A stretch of DNA of 64,000 nucleotides from Paramicrobacterium fandaimingii. Lineage in GTDB: Bacteria > Actinomycetota > Actinomycetes > Actinomycetales > Microbacteriaceae. The stretch lies in the NCBI RefSeq assembly GCF_011751745.2, contig NZ_CP061170.1:2914001-2978000 (forward strand). Direction: 5' to 3'. The position numbers and the translations under genes were made by a program. Below are positions 54,218 to 63,210 of this stretch, piece by piece. How positions within the stretch are numbered: position 1 is the first letter of the stretch; every line of letters starts with the position of its first letter. A model generated the notes under the pieces. It saw nothing but the letters and a program-made list of their open reading frames with translations, was not told where the DNA came from and did not search any database.

Positions 54218-54859
54218 ATGACCACCACCCGATTCTCGGCGCAGATCGCCGAGCGCACGCGCGCTTCGCACTCCGACAGCGAGGGCGCCGCGTTCATGAG
54301 CGACCTCATGAAGGGTCGCGGTACGAAGCGCGACTACGCCGAACTCTCGGCACAGCACTGGTTTATCTACGACGCACTTGAAAACAGCGCGCCCGCACGT
54401 GCAGACAATGCCGTCACAGCGCCCTTCCTCGCGCCGGAGCTCCACCGTCTGCCGCTGCTCGAGCGTGATCTCGAGCACCTGTTCGGCGCTGACTGGCGCG
54501 GCGACATCAGCGCGCTGCCCACGACCGCGGCCTACGCCGACCGCATCCGCGAGGTGGCGTCATCGCCCGAAAGCTTCATCGCGCACCATTACACGCGGTA
54601 TCTCGGCGATCTCTCGGGCGGTCAGTTCATCGCCCGGGTCGTGCGCCGTCACTACGGCCTCGATGAGCGTGGCGTGGAGTTCTACGACTTCGACCAGATC
54701 GACGACATCGACGCGTTCAAAGAGAACTACCGGATGCTGCTTGATGCAGCGCCCTGGAACGACAACGAGCGTGAGCGCATGATCGACGAGACACTTCTCG
54801 CATACCGGTTCAACTCCGATCTCTTCACCGATCTGCACAAGGCAAAGACCGCCGCCTGA
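54218..54859 (+). CDS. Heme oxygenase (biliverdin-producing)
   Basis: 213 residues, HmuO/HO-1 type. Opens heme to biliverdin, CO and iron. The proximal histidine is His18 in RASHSDSEGAAFM; the distal helix is YTRYLGDLSGGQFIARVV (GxxxGG); the C-terminal helix ends FNSDLFTDL. Preceded by GGAG. The DtxR-like box points to induction by iron starvation, releasing iron from scavenged heme. No reductase or heme importer is nearby. Confidence 0.95.
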   Translation: MTTTRFSAQIAERTRASHSDSEGAAFMSDLMKGRGTKRDYAELSAQHWFIYDALENSAPARADNAVTAPFLAPELHRLPLLERDLEHLFGADWRGDISALPTTAAYADRIREVASSPESFIAHHYTRYLGDLSGGQFIARVVRRHYGLDERGVEFYDFDQIDDIDAFKENYRMLLDAAPWNDNERERMIDETLLAYRFNSDLFTDLHKAKTAA

Positions 54860-54884
54860 ACGTTGCCTGACGAGCGCCGTGTTC

Positions 54885-56198
54885 TCAGCGCGCTGCGGCC
54901 GCGGCATCCACCCCAGCGACGCGGGTGACGTTCGCCATGAATCGCTGAACATCCTTGTCGACGATGATGTCGCTCGGACGAAGCGGCCTCGAAAGATAGA
55001 GGCCATCAAGCGAGGTCAGTCGGCTGAGCGCAACGTAGGTCTGCCCCGGGCTGAACGCACGGCTTCCCAGGTCGACGACGGCGCGGTCATAGGTCTTTCC
55101 CTGTGACTTGTGGATCGTCACTGCCCACGCCAGTCGAAGCGGGAACTGCTCAAACTCGGCGACGATTTCGCGCTTCAGCCGTTTCGTGATCGACGAGTAC
55201 GAATAGCGATACTTCTCCCACGTGGCCGGCTCGACCTCGTGTTCGTCGCCATCAACCTCAACGAAAACCGTCGACGTGATCTTCGTGACGGTTCCGATTG
55301 TTCCGTTCACCCAGCGGGGGCCGCCGTCATTTGCGCCGTCGTTGCGCAGAAACATCACCTGCGCGCCCTCTTTGAGCTCGAGAGTCTCTTCTGCCGGGTA
55401 CGCGCGGCCGCCGAAGTCGCCGTTGATCTCGGCCTTGGCGCTCAGAGACCGCCCGGGCAGTCGAGCAAGCGCCGCATTGTTTATGCGGTTGACGCTGTCA
55501 TTGCGCGAGGCGAGTGTGATGACGCCGTCGTCGGGTGGTGTGCGCGCGCCCATCGTGTTGAGTCGCTCGGCGATGTCGGCGGTGACACGGCCGTGGCGCA
55601 CCGCGTTGAGCATGCGCTTGAAGTCGACGTCGTGCTGCCTGTGGATTTCGGTGAGCTCCACGATCGTCAGCGGTGCGTCGAGCCAGACCTTCGCGTCGAA
55701 GAACCACATTGAGCGGTAGGTGTCGGCGAAGTAGGCGCGCTCCTCCGGGTCCCCCGGTACGGGCGCGAGCTGGTAGGGGTCGCCGAACAGCACGATCTGC
55801 ACACCGCCGAACGGCTCGCTCGCGCGCTGCCTCGCCTGACGGAGGCTTCGGTCGATGGCGTCCATGAGGTCGGCATTGACCATGGAGACCTCATCGATGA
55901 CGAGCGTCTCGATGGTGTTCAGGAGTTTGCGAACCGCGTCGTTCTGCTCGATGTCGCTGTCGGCGATCACGCCGATGGGCAGGCGAAAGAGCGAATGGAT
56001 CGTCTGGCCGCCCACGTTGAGCGCCGCGACACCGGTGGGGGCGGCAATGACCACCTGTTTGTCGGTGCGCCATGCCAGCTCATTGAGAAGCGTCGATTTT
56101 CCGGTGCCGGCCCTGCCCGTGACAAAGATGTGGTCTCGAGTCTTCTCGATGAGGTCGAAGACGGCCTGCTGCTCAGGCGCGAGGGCAAAATCGGTCAT
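54885..56198 (-). CDS. PIF1/RecD-like superfamily 1 DNA helicase
   Basis: 437 residues. Walker A GRAGTGKST (28-36), QVVIAAPTGVAALNVGGQTI, Walker B LVIDEVSMVNADLMDAIDRS, and the C-terminal UvrD-C2-like AVTIHKSQGKTYDRAVVDLG with YVALSRLTSLDGLYL. The compact size and motif set match bacterial PIF1-like helicases, 5'-3' enzymes that unwind G-quadruplexes and forks. ATG 56198 is chosen by homology of the start (ALAPEQQAVFDLI); no good ribosome site. Single gene. Confidence 0.9.
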   Translation of the reverse strand: MTDFALAPEQQAVFDLIEKTRDHIFVTGRAGTGKSTLLNELAWRTDKQVVIAAPTGVAALNVGGQTIHSLFRLPIGVIADSDIEQNDAVRKLLNTIETLVIDEVSMVNADLMDAIDRSLRQARQRASEPFGGVQIVLFGDPYQLAPVPGDPEERAYFADTYRSMWFFDAKVWLDAPLTIVELTEIHRQHDVDFKRMLNAVRHGRVTADIAERLNTMGARTPPDDGVITLASRNDSVNRINNAALARLPGRSLSAKAEINGDFGGRAYPAEETLELKEGAQVMFLRNDGANDGGPRWVNGTIGTVTKITSTVFVEVDGDEHEVEPATWEKYRYSYSSITKRLKREIVAEFEQFPLRLAWAVTIHKSQGKTYDRAVVDLGSRAFSPGQTYVALSRLTSLDGLYLSRPLRPSDIIVDKDVQRFMANVTRVAGVDAAAAAR

Positions 56199-56296
56199 GA
56201 TGGGGGTGCAACGCTCTTTTCCTCGACGCGGACGACCCCACCATGATAGGCGACGGGCACTACTACCCGTCGATCTTGGTCTCACCCTGCCATAGG

Positions 56297-57415
56297 ATGG
56301 CCTCTGTGACTCAGGTACCACCAGCCCATCCGAACGACGTTCCCTCTGCCCCACAGCAGCCGGAGCGGCCGTCTGACCCTGCGCGCACCCGATTCATCAT
56401 CATCTGGGTGATCGTCGGCGTCATGCTGCTCGGTGCCGCTGCAAGCGCTGTCGGATCTCTGCAGCGCACCGTCTATGGGCCGCGCGGCACTGTCACTCAG
56501 TATCTCGATGCACTGCAGCGTGAAGATGCGGCCGGAGCCCTCGACGTTCCCGGCGTCACGCTCTCGAAGGGCGAGTTGAAGAGCGCAGGGCTCCCCGAGA
56601 ACGCGTCAGACAAGCTACTGCGAAACAGCGTCATCTCCCCGGTGTCTGACACCACGTTTGTGTCAGACACGACGTCGGGCGACGGCATCCACCAGGTCAC
56701 CTACGACTTCACCATCGGCGACGATGTCGGCACCGCCGTCTTCGAATTGACGAAGGTCGGCGGGTTCTTCGGCCACTGGGAGTTCTCGACAAGCCCCCTC
56801 GCCGCCGTGAACCTCAGCGTCAACCACACGACGCAGTTCTCGATGAACGGCAAGAAGTTCGACACGCGTCAGCTCACCCCGAAGGGCACGGAGGCTGCGT
56901 TCGACAACATCGTGAATGTTCTCGTCTTCACACCGGGCAGCTACGACTTCGCAATCGACACCGACTACCTCACGGCTGAGCCGACGGAGGTCTTCGCCGA
57001 TTCTCCCGCGCAGGTAGAAGAGGCAAGCGTCGACGCCGAGCCGACAGACGAGTTCATCGACGTGGCGCAAGAGCAATTCGACGCTCAGCTGGACGAGTGC
57101 GCAAAGCAGGTGATTCTGCAGCCGACCGGATGCCCGTTCGGCTACGAGGTCACCGACCGGGTGTCAGGCGATCCGGCATGGAGCATTTCGTCCTACCCCG
57201 AGATCGAGCTGGTTGCGGGCAGCGAATCATGGGAGATTCCGAACACAGACGCAACGGCGACGATCGACGTCGACGTGCAGTCGCTTGCTGACGGCTCGAT
57301 CGACAAGGTAACCGAGAACGTGCCATTCACGGCATTCGGCAACGTCTACCTTTTCGCTGACGGCTCGGTCACTGCGCAGCTGCTCACAGAAGAGACGACG
57401 GGCGACGACGACTGA
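56297..57415 (+). CDS. Membrane-anchored extracellular protein, unknown
   Basis: 372 residues; family not recognised. A proline-rich N-tail, one helix (FIIIWVIVGVMLLGAAASAV at about 33-52) and a large acidic outer part. YGPRGTVTQYLDALQREDAA resembles the DUF4878-type start (Tim44/NTF2-like lumazine-binding folds) seen in secreted actinobacterial proteins. Two Cys (in LDECAKQ and TGCPFGY) could pair. The start at 56297 is provisional; AGG directly abuts it. Confidence 0.75.
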   Translation: MASVTQVPPAHPNDVPSAPQQPERPSDPARTRFIIIWVIVGVMLLGAAASAVGSLQRTVYGPRGTVTQYLDALQREDAAGALDVPGVTLSKGELKSAGLPENASDKLLRNSVISPVSDTTFVSDTTSGDGIHQVTYDFTIGDDVGTAVFELTKVGGFFGHWEFSTSPLAAVNLSVNHTTQFSMNGKKFDTRQLTPKGTEAAFDNIVNVLVFTPGSYDFAIDTDYLTAEPTEVFADSPAQVEEASVDAEPTDEFIDVAQEQFDAQLDECAKQVILQPTGCPFGYEVTDRVSGDPAWSISSYPEIELVAGSESWEIPNTDATATIDVDVQSLADGSIDKVTENVPFTAFGNVYLFADGSVTAQLLTEETTGDDD

Positions 57416-57422
57416 GCCGACT

Positions 57423-58226
57423 CTACCGGTTCCAGACGTACGGGGTCGTCGTTGAGACTGCGACAAGACCCGCGCGCTCGAGGATCGGACGGGAGTACTC
57501 CGTTGAGTCACTGTGGAGGAGCGTCTTGCCCATGGACAGCGCCGACCGAGCCCGCGCTGCCGTCAGTGCACGGTAGATTCCCCGGCCACGCCACTCCTCG
57601 CGAGTAGCGCCACCCCAGATGCCAGCGAATTCGGTCCCCGACACGGGCTCAAGCCGTCCGGCCGAGACAATCTCGCCGTCCGCCTCAGCAATCCAGAGCT
57701 CCAAGCCGTCTGCCGAGGCGAGTCGTGCAAGCACAGCGTCTGCCATGTGCACAGAGACCGGGTCGCCAAACACCTCGTGCTGCATGGCACACATTGCGCG
57801 CACGTTGTGCTCGTCGGTGATGCGCCGCAAAGACACCTCAGGGGGCAGCGCAACATCCACGGCGAGCCCACTGGCATCGCCGATCATGATCGACTCTGAC
57901 TCGTCAGCGACGAAACCGCTGCCGATCAGGGACTCGTGCAGTCCGGGCGCAACGTCGTGCGCGCGCGTCTTCCACTCGACGCTGTCGATCTCAGTGCGGA
58001 GGAGGTAGTAGTTCAGTGCGTCGCGCACGAGCTCGCGAATCCCGGAGGCTTTCACACCGTTCAGGTTTTGATAGGTGATGAATCCGCGGCCGCCGGCGAA
58101 GACCGCAAGTCTCAACAGCCCAAGGCATTCGACGCTGATCGCGTTGGACGTCTCAGCGTCAGTCCGCAACTTCGCGTCATACGCGGCGAGCAGACGCGCG
58201 CGCCCGTGTATATCTCCGCTCACCAT
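57423..58226 (-). CDS. GNAT family N-acetyltransferase
   Basis: 267 residues; the C-terminal half (about 130-265) is the GNAT fold with the acetyl-CoA site EEWRGRGIYRALTAAR (R/QxxGxG/A) and preceding strand GTEFAGIWGGATR. The N-terminal half (VFAGGRGFITYQNLNG, DSVEWKTRAHDVAPGLHESL) is a GNAT-like domain too, so this may be a tandem acetyltransferase. Substrate unknown. The start may be ATG 58226, or GTG 58229 or 58223. Converges with the membrane protein gene, gap 7 bases. Confidence 0.85.
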   Translation of the reverse strand: MVSGDIHGRARLLAAYDAKLRTDAETSNAISVECLGLLRLAVFAGGRGFITYQNLNGVKASGIRELVRDALNYYLLRTEIDSVEWKTRAHDVAPGLHESLIGSGFVADESESIMIGDASGLAVDVALPPEVSLRRITDEHNVRAMCAMQHEVFGDPVSVHMADAVLARLASADGLELWIAEADGEIVSAGRLEPVSGTEFAGIWGGATREEWRGRGIYRALTAARARSALSMGKTLLHSDSTEYSRPILERAGLVAVSTTTPYVWNR

Positions 58227-58283
58227 CACACAAACCTAGCCGGTGAACGTCACGTGCGTCTTCAGGGACTCGATAACGCTCGG

Positions 58284-60302
58284 TCACACCCGGTCTTTGT
58301 CGGCGTCGTCTTTCGCCGCGAGCTTCGCCAGCTGATCGTTGTATGCCCGAAGGTTGGCATCATCGCTGCGCGCCTCCGACCTGTCGAGCCGTTTCTGGTC
58401 ACGAGTGTCTGATTTTGCCCACTGCACCGCCACAATGATCGCCAGGATGATCGTGGGGATCTCACCGACGCTCCAGGCGATGCCGCCGCCGATGTACTGG
58501 TCTTCGAGCGGCGTCGGGCCCCACGTGCGCCCCATCGCCCCAAACCAGTCAGCGGCGAACAGCCCAGTGCTCATCATGATGGAAATTCCGAAGAAGGCGT
58601 GCATCGCCATTGTCGCCATCAGCAGAAGAAGCCTCATCGGGTAGCCGAGGCGCGGCGGCCCCGGGTCGACGCCGATCAGCGCGTTGACGAACAGGTAGCC
58701 GGTGATCACGAAGTGCGCGATCATCCACTCGTGCCCGATGTGCTCCTCCATCGCCCAGCGCAGCATCGGAGAGTAGTAGAACACCCAGAGCGAGCCGGCG
58801 AACAGCACGGCCGCGACCACACCGTGGCTGATGAAGGTGGAGAACTTCGAATGAACGAAGATAAGTACCCATTCACGAGGCCCGCGTGACCCGTCAGTGC
58901 GTTTGTGCAGGGCGCGCAGTGCAAGCGTGAACGGAGCACCAGGGGCAAGCAGAACGGGAACGGCCATCGTCAGGCCCATGTGCCCGAGCATGTGCAGGCT
59001 GAACAGGTACCGCTGGTACAGGTTGGTGGCACCGCTCGTGAGGTAGAACAGCAGAAGCAGGCCCGCGATCCAGGAGATCGTGCGCAGCACAGACCACTTG
59101 TCGCCGCGCTTGTGGAGCCGCCAGACGCCACAGAGGTAGAAGAAGATTCCGAAGCCGCAGACAAGCATCCAGATCAGGTCGATGTCCCAGCCCGTTATGA
59201 AGGTTGACGCCTGAACCGGCGGAGGCAGAGGGTCGCCCGTCAGCAGCACGGCCGGGGTGCCCTCCTGCGGAGCCTCCTGGGGCACTGGCGTCGCTGTGCG
59301 CGCGAGTGCGGCCGCAAACCCGGACGCAACGCCCATGAACCCCACCTCGGTCACGGCAAGCGTCCAGAACAGGCGTGTGCTCGTGCGTGCCGCCCGCGAT
59401 ACGGCAGCCTTCGAGGCGGCGCCGGGCTGCGGCATCCGTTTGATCACCCACCGTCGATACATGGCACCGAACATGCCGAGGGCGACGAGGGCTGCGACTT
59501 TGAGAATCACCAGCAGCCCGTACGGGCTGAGCAGCGATTCCCACGCCCCGATGCGCAGCTGCGCACTCACATAGCCCGAGATGGCGACGACGATGAAGCA
59601 CACCAGCGCGATCGTGGAATATCGACTGAGAACCTGCGTGAGCTCAACGCCGTCGAGCTCACGTTTGAGAATGACAAGCGCAAGCAGCCCTCCGATCCAC
59701 ACCGCGGCGAAGAGAATGTGGAGGCCGAGTCCGTTCACTGCCTGGGCATGGTTTGCCGCGCCGGCCGCGTGGCCCTGCTCGGCCATCGGGACCAATGAGA
59801 CGAGGGCGAGCACTCCGACGAAGAGCAGTCCTGTCTGGTTGCGCACGGCGAAGCACAGCACCGTGACCGCCGCAGCAATGAGCGTCGTGATGAGCCAGGC
59901 TTGGCCGACCTCGACGTCTGTGAAGAACACGGCGAGCTTCTGGCCGAAGTCATTGCCGAACGAAAACTGCGTTCCCGTGATGTTCATGAACGTATAGAAG
60001 GCCGTGCCAGCCGAGGCCACGGTATAGACGCCAGCTCCCGCAGCGGCGATGTCGAGCGCACGGCTGTAGGCAGGGCGCGTGGAATCAAGCGCGAAGAGCG
60101 CGATCAAGATCGTACCCAACGTGAGCGCGACACCGAGGTTGACGACAAGTTTCATGACGGGCAGCGCAAAACGTACAAAGGCCCCGGGATCGCCGATCGC
60201 CGGGGCATCCGCTCCCCCGCCGAGCGCCAGCCCGGCGAAAACGGCGAGCAGCGAGACAGCGAGCAGCACTGACGGGCCGAGAATGCGCAGGGAACGGGTC
60301 AC
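58284..60302 (-). CDS. CopD-CtaG (caa3_CtaG) fusion membrane protein
   Basis: 672 residues with about 15 helices. The N-terminal half is CopD-like, a copper-resistance membrane domain (NGLGLHILFAAVWIGGLLAL with the conserved His/Trp); the C-terminal half is the caa3_CtaG domain of cytochrome oxidase assembly (LYQRYLFSLHMLGHMGLTMA, EEHIGHEWMIAHFVITGYLF, MAMHAFFGISIMMSTGLFA). His and Met pairs suit copper. Such fusions are typical in actinobacteria and likely deliver copper to the aa3/caa3 oxidase. GTG start. The charged C-terminal tail (KRLDRSEARSDD) is cytoplasmic. Confidence 0.9.
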   Translation of the reverse strand: MTRSLRILGPSVLLAVSLLAVFAGLALGGGADAPAIGDPGAFVRFALPVMKLVVNLGVALTLGTILIALFALDSTRPAYSRALDIAAAGAGVYTVASAGTAFYTFMNITGTQFSFGNDFGQKLAVFFTDVEVGQAWLITTLIAAAVTVLCFAVRNQTGLLFVGVLALVSLVPMAEQGHAAGAANHAQAVNGLGLHILFAAVWIGGLLALVILKRELDGVELTQVLSRYSTIALVCFIVVAISGYVSAQLRIGAWESLLSPYGLLVILKVAALVALGMFGAMYRRWVIKRMPQPGAASKAAVSRAARTSTRLFWTLAVTEVGFMGVASGFAAALARTATPVPQEAPQEGTPAVLLTGDPLPPPVQASTFITGWDIDLIWMLVCGFGIFFYLCGVWRLHKRGDKWSVLRTISWIAGLLLLFYLTSGATNLYQRYLFSLHMLGHMGLTMAVPVLLAPGAPFTLALRALHKRTDGSRGPREWVLIFVHSKFSTFISHGVVAAVLFAGSLWVFYYSPMLRWAMEEHIGHEWMIAHFVITGYLFVNALIGVDPGPPRLGYPMRLLLLMATMAMHAFFGISIMMSTGLFAADWFGAMGRTWGPTPLEDQYIGGGIAWSVGEIPTIILAIIVAVQWAKSDTRDQKRLDRSEARSDDANLRAYNDQLAKLAAKDDADKDRV

Positions 60303-60354
60303 GCTACAAGATTACGCGGGTGTCCTGAGTGCGGGCGTTCAGGCACCGGCATAC

Positions 60355-60389
60355 AGAAGGGGCGTCGTGCGATGCACGACGCCCCTTCT
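60355..60389 (-). terminator. Terminator of hup
   Basis: AGAAGGGGCGTCGTGC, loop GAT, GCACGACGCCCCTTCT: a perfect 16-bp stem 13 bases past the hup stop. Its symmetry would serve either strand. Confidence 0.82.
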
Positions 60390-60402
60390 CGAGAGCTGGA
60401 GA

Positions 60403-60690
60403 CTACTTGGCAGCTGCCTTGAGCTTCGAGCCAGCGGTCACCTTGACGGAGTGGCCGGCCGGAATGTTGATGGTCTCGCCCGTCTGCGGGTTGCGGCCGG
60501 TGCGAGCAGCACGGTTGGTGCGCTCGACGGCGAGCCAGCCCGGGATCGAAACCTTGACGCCGTTGCTGACAGAGCCAGCAAGCTCAGCGAACAGGGCGTC
60601 GAGCACGCCACCGACGGCAGCCTGGCTCTGGCCGGTCGACGAGGCGATCTTCGCGACGAGCTCGGTCTTGTTGAGCGACTTATCAGCCAT
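60403..60690 (-). CDS. hup: HU-family DNA-binding protein
   Basis: 95 residues, short HU form without the lysine-rich tail of mycobacterial HupB. KSLNKTELVAKIASSTGQSQ start; VKVSIPGWLAVERTNRAART and GRNPQTGETINIPAGHSVKV form the DNA-binding arms. Here Pro in the arm reads RNPQTGE. Ribosome site GAGGAGG. A nucleoid architecture protein; ends in a basic KLKAAAK. Confidence 0.96.
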   Translation of the reverse strand: MADKSLNKTELVAKIASSTGQSQAAVGGVLDALFAELAGSVSNGVKVSIPGWLAVERTNRAARTGRNPQTGETINIPAGHSVKVTAGSKLKAAAK

Positions 60691-60927
60691 TGAGTTGTCC
60701 TCCTCGGACGTTTGCTGCGTGAATCACGCGGTATTCGGCCCCCTGTGACGAGTTATCACTGAGGTTCTGTGACTCGATGAATGTAACAGAGATCCGCATG
60801 GTTTCGCGGATTTATGCGGGTTTTCGGGCACTTTCAGGGCGCGTGTCGCCCGAAATCGACCCAAAAGAGGGAAAAGTCGCTCGAAAACCGCCATTTTCCG
60901 CGTCCTCGCCGCGGTCTGGCGCGCACA

Positions 60928-60964
60928 GAGAAAGGGCACCGGCACGAGGCCGATGCCCTTTCTC
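60928..60964 (-). terminator. Terminator of the rpmB-rpmG-rpsN operon
   Basis: GAGAAAGGGCA and TGCCCTTTCTC form an 11-bp stem around a 15-base loop that itself can fold (CCGGC/GGCCG). Twelve bases past the rpsN stop on the minus strand. Confidence 0.75.
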
Positions 60965-60976
60965 AGGGAATGTGAC

Positions 60977-61282
60977 TTACCAGCTCGACTTGGTCACGCC
61001 GGGCAGTTCGCCGCGGTGTGCCATCTCGCGGAAGCGAACGCGCGAGATGCCGAAAGCCTTGAGGTGTCCACGCGGACGTCCGTCGATCGCGTCGCGGTTG
61101 CGGACGCGAACCGGTGAGGCGTTGCGCGGAAGCTTCTGCAGACCCACGCGAGCTGCTTCACGCGACTCGTCTGTGCCATTGGGGTCAACGAGAGCCTTTT
61201 TCAGCTCGCGACGCTTCTCTTCGTAGCGGGCAACGACCTGCTTGCGCTGCTCGTTGCGCGCGATTTTGCTCTTCTTAGCCAT
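60977..61282 (-). CDS. rpsN: 30S ribosomal protein S14, zinc-free form
   Basis: 101 residues, the long S14 form that lacks the CxxC zinc motif: [20 protein letters not shown], then [40 protein letters not shown] and the usual SSW end. The ATG at 61282 with GAGGAG ahead gives the canonical start. Last gene of rpmB-rpmG-rpsN; 4 bases after rpmG. Confidence 0.96.
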   Translation of the reverse strand: MAKKSKIARNEQRKQVVARYEEKRRELKKALVDPNGTDESREAARVGLQKLPRNASPVRVRNRDAIDGRPRGHLKAFGISRVRFREMAHRGELPGVTKSSW

Positions 61283-61286
61283 ATGC

Positions 61287-61454
61287 TTATCGCTCCTCGC
61301 GGAAGTCAACGTGCTTGCGGACCACTGGGTCGTATTTCTTCAGCACGAGTCGGTCAGGGTTGTTACGACGATTCTTGCGGGTCACATAGGTGAATCCCGT
61401 GCCTGCCGTCGAACGAAGCTTGATGATCGGGCGGACGTCTTGTGCCTTAGCCAT
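61287..61454 (-). CDS. rpmG: 50S ribosomal protein L33, zinc-free form
   Basis: 55 residues: [20 protein letters not shown], then [20 protein letters not shown] and a basic end [15 protein letters not shown]. No cysteines, so this is the C-minus type. Its ATG shares one base with the rpmB stop (TAATG). Too short to stand out in a scan for long frames, but unmistakable. Confidence 0.96.
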   Translation of the reverse strand: MAKAQDVRPIIKLRSTAGTGFTYVTRKNRRNNPDRLVLKKYDPVVRKHVDFREER

Positions 61455-61690
61455 TAGATCTTCTCCCCACGTGCGAGAAGGTCTTTGACGACGGACTCGA
61501 TGCCGCGTGCGTCGATGACCTTGATGCCCTTGGCGCTCAGGGTGAGCGTCACCTTACGTCGAAGTGACGGAACGTAGTACGTCTTCTTCTGGATGTTCGG
61601 GTCGAAACGACGCTTGGTGCGTCGGTGCGAGTGCGAGATGTTGTGTCCGAAGCCGGGAACGGCTCCAGTCACCTGGCACACTGCTGCCAT
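61454..61690 (-). CDS. rpmB: 50S ribosomal protein L28
   Basis: 78 residues: [40 protein letters not shown], and [20 protein letters not shown]. Only one Cys remains of the zinc site, so it is the C-minus form typical of actinobacteria. GAAGGAG precedes the ATG. First gene of the operon; all three proteins are zinc-free types and lie beside zur and znuBC. Confidence 0.96.
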   Translation of the reverse strand: MAAVCQVTGAVPGFGHNISHSHRRTKRRFDPNIQKKTYYVPSLRRKVTLTLSAKGIKVIDARGIESVVKDLLARGEKI

Positions 61691-61744
61691 AGTTGGTCTC
61701 CTTCAGTACCGCAGAACGGATGCTCTGCCCAAGATCTCTTGTCG

Positions 61745-61771
61745 GCATATCCCCTGTGAAAGGAGATATAC
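61745..61771 (-). promoter_or_regulatory. Imperfect hairpin in the rpmB leader
   Basis: GCATATCCCCT (61745-61755) and AGGAGATATAC (61761-61771) pair at 9 of 11 positions around a 5-base loop, 55 bases ahead of rpmB. It could be a protein-binding site or leader structure. It does not match the Zur box pattern I know. Confidence 0.35.
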
Positions 61772-61839
61772 GGCGTGAACGGTCGAGAGGGTCCGATCAG
61801 CCAACGAGCTACTCTATCACAGCCCGAAATCACCCACGG

Positions 61840-62244
61840 TCAGGATGCGTGCTGTACCGCCGAGCATTGCGCGCAGAGACCGAAGATGTCGACGATGTGC
61901 CTGGCATCAGTGAAACCGTGCTCGGCAGCGACGTTGCGGGCCCACCGCTCGACTTCCCCAGCTTCGATCTCGACGGTAACGCCGCAGGTGCGGCAGATCA
62001 GGTGATGGTGGTGCCCCGAGCTCTCGCACGCGCGGTACAGCGATTCCCCCTCGGGGGACTGTAGCGAGTCGGCATCGCCGTCTGTGGCAAGATCGGCAAG
62101 CGCACGGTAGACCGTCGCGAGGCCGATGTGGGAGCCCGAGTCCTTCAGCTGCGAATGCAGCCCCTGCGCGCTGACGAAGCCGTCGGTCGAGTCCAACGCG
62201 TCGCGCACAGCTTCACGTTGCCATGTATTGCGCCTGACAACCAT
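61840..62244 (-). CDS. zur: Zinc-uptake regulator Zur (Fur family)
   Basis: 134 residues. N-terminal winged helix: NTWQREAVRDALDSTDGFVS and GSHIGLATVYRALADLATDG. The metal domain has SSGHHHHLICRTCGVTVEIE and GLCAQCSAV: two CxxC structural zinc pairs and the His cluster of the sensing site. The neighbouring znuB-znuC genes identify it as the zinc member. GGGAGG lies ahead of its ATG. It follows znuB on the same strand but a hairpin lies between. Confidence 0.92.
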   Translation of the reverse strand: MVVRRNTWQREAVRDALDSTDGFVSAQGLHSQLKDSGSHIGLATVYRALADLATDGDADSLQSPEGESLYRACESSGHHHHLICRTCGVTVEIEAGEVERWARNVAAEHGFTDARHIVDIFGLCAQCSAVQHAS

Positions 62245-62276
62245 GCGTCACCTCCCTGAACCATCCTCCAGACTAC

Positions 62277-62299
62277 CCCGAGATTCCGGCAATCTCGGG
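62277..62299 (-). terminator. Hairpin between znuB and zur
   Basis: CCCGAGATT, loop CCGGC, AATCTCGGG: a perfect 9-bp stem, 20 bases past the znuB stop. It may attenuate read-through so zur is made at a lower level than the transporter. Confidence 0.6.
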
Positions 62300-62319
62300 T
62301 GAGCACGGATGCTGCTGAG

Positions 62320-63210
62320 TCAGCGCACAGCGGGGCGCGCCTTGTGTCTGAGACCGACGAGCCGCGCACCGAGATAGATCGCAAACGAGATCGTCGTTAT
62401 GTACGGGCTGATCGGCAGGGAGCCCCCGATGGCGAGAAGAATTCCGCCGACCGCGGAGACGAAACCGAACGTCACGGCGAGCACCGGAACCATGATGGGC
62501 GAGCTCGAGAGTCGCAGCGCTGCCGCGGCCGGGGTCACGACGAGCGCCAGCACGAGAAGCGCCCCGATGATCTGAACTGAGACGGCGACGATGAGCCCGA
62601 GGAGCACCATGAATGCGAGCGAGATGAATCGCGTCGGCACTCCGCGCGCGGCAGCGACGTCGGCGTCGAGGCTGTCAAACGTCAACGGGCGCCACATCCA
62701 CAGCAGCCCAACGAGAACGACAGCGGAAATGGCGATGAGCCATCCGAGCCGCGGGTCATCGACGGCGATGATCTGCCCCGTGAGCAGCCCGAATTTGTTG
62801 GCGGAGCGGCCAGGATAAAGCGCAAGAAACAGGATGCCGAGGCCGAGGCCGAACGGCATGAGCACGCCGATGATCGAATTGCGATCGCGTGCCCTCGAAC
62901 CGAGCAGCCCGATCATGATTGCCGACACGAGTGCGCCCGCAATCGAGCCGACGATCACGTTGGCGCCGAAGAGCAGCGCAGCCGAGGCCCCGGCAAACGA
63001 CAGCTCGCTGATGCCGTGCACGGCGAATGCCATGTCACGCTGCATCACAAAGACGCCGATGAGCCCGCCGACGATGCCGAGCACGGCGCCCGCGATCACC
63101 GAGTTGTGCACCAGCGCGAGCAGCTCGCCGTAGTTCTCGAAGTTGAAGAGTCGCGACCAGAGATCGTCGCCGGAGGCCGCCTGCACGAGCAGTGCCAGGT
63201 GCGGCGTCAT
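62320..63210 (-). CDS. znuB: Zinc ABC transporter permease ZnuB
   Basis: 296 residues, ABC-3 family with about eight helices. VIAGAVLGIVGGLIGVFVMQ and RDMAFAVHGISELSFAGASA are the family start; MLLGLIVAVSVQIIGALLVL near residue 210 is the cytoplasmic coupling region. Imports zinc (or manganese) with ZnuC, its upstream neighbour (ATGA overlap 63207-63210). The substrate-binding znuA should lie beyond the window end. Confidence 0.93.
   Translation of the reverse strand: MTPHLALLVQAASGDDLWSRLFNFENYGELLALVHNSVIAGAVLGIVGGLIGVFVMQRDMAFAVHGISELSFAGASAALLFGANVIVGSIAGALVSAIMIGLLGSRARDRNSIIGVLMPFGLGLGILFLALYPGRSANKFGLLTGQIIAVDDPRLGWLIAISAVVLVGLLWMWRPLTFDSLDADVAAARGVPTRFISLAFMVLLGLIVAVSVQIIGALLVLALVVTPAAAALRLSSSPIMVPVLAVTFGFVSAVGGILLAIGGSLPISPYITTISFAIYLGARLVGLRHKARPAVR

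Noticed and set aside
61745..61771. Zur box ahead of rpmB
   Set aside because: The inverted repeat there does not fit the TGAAAATCATTTTCA-type pattern; kept only as an unnamed hairpin.
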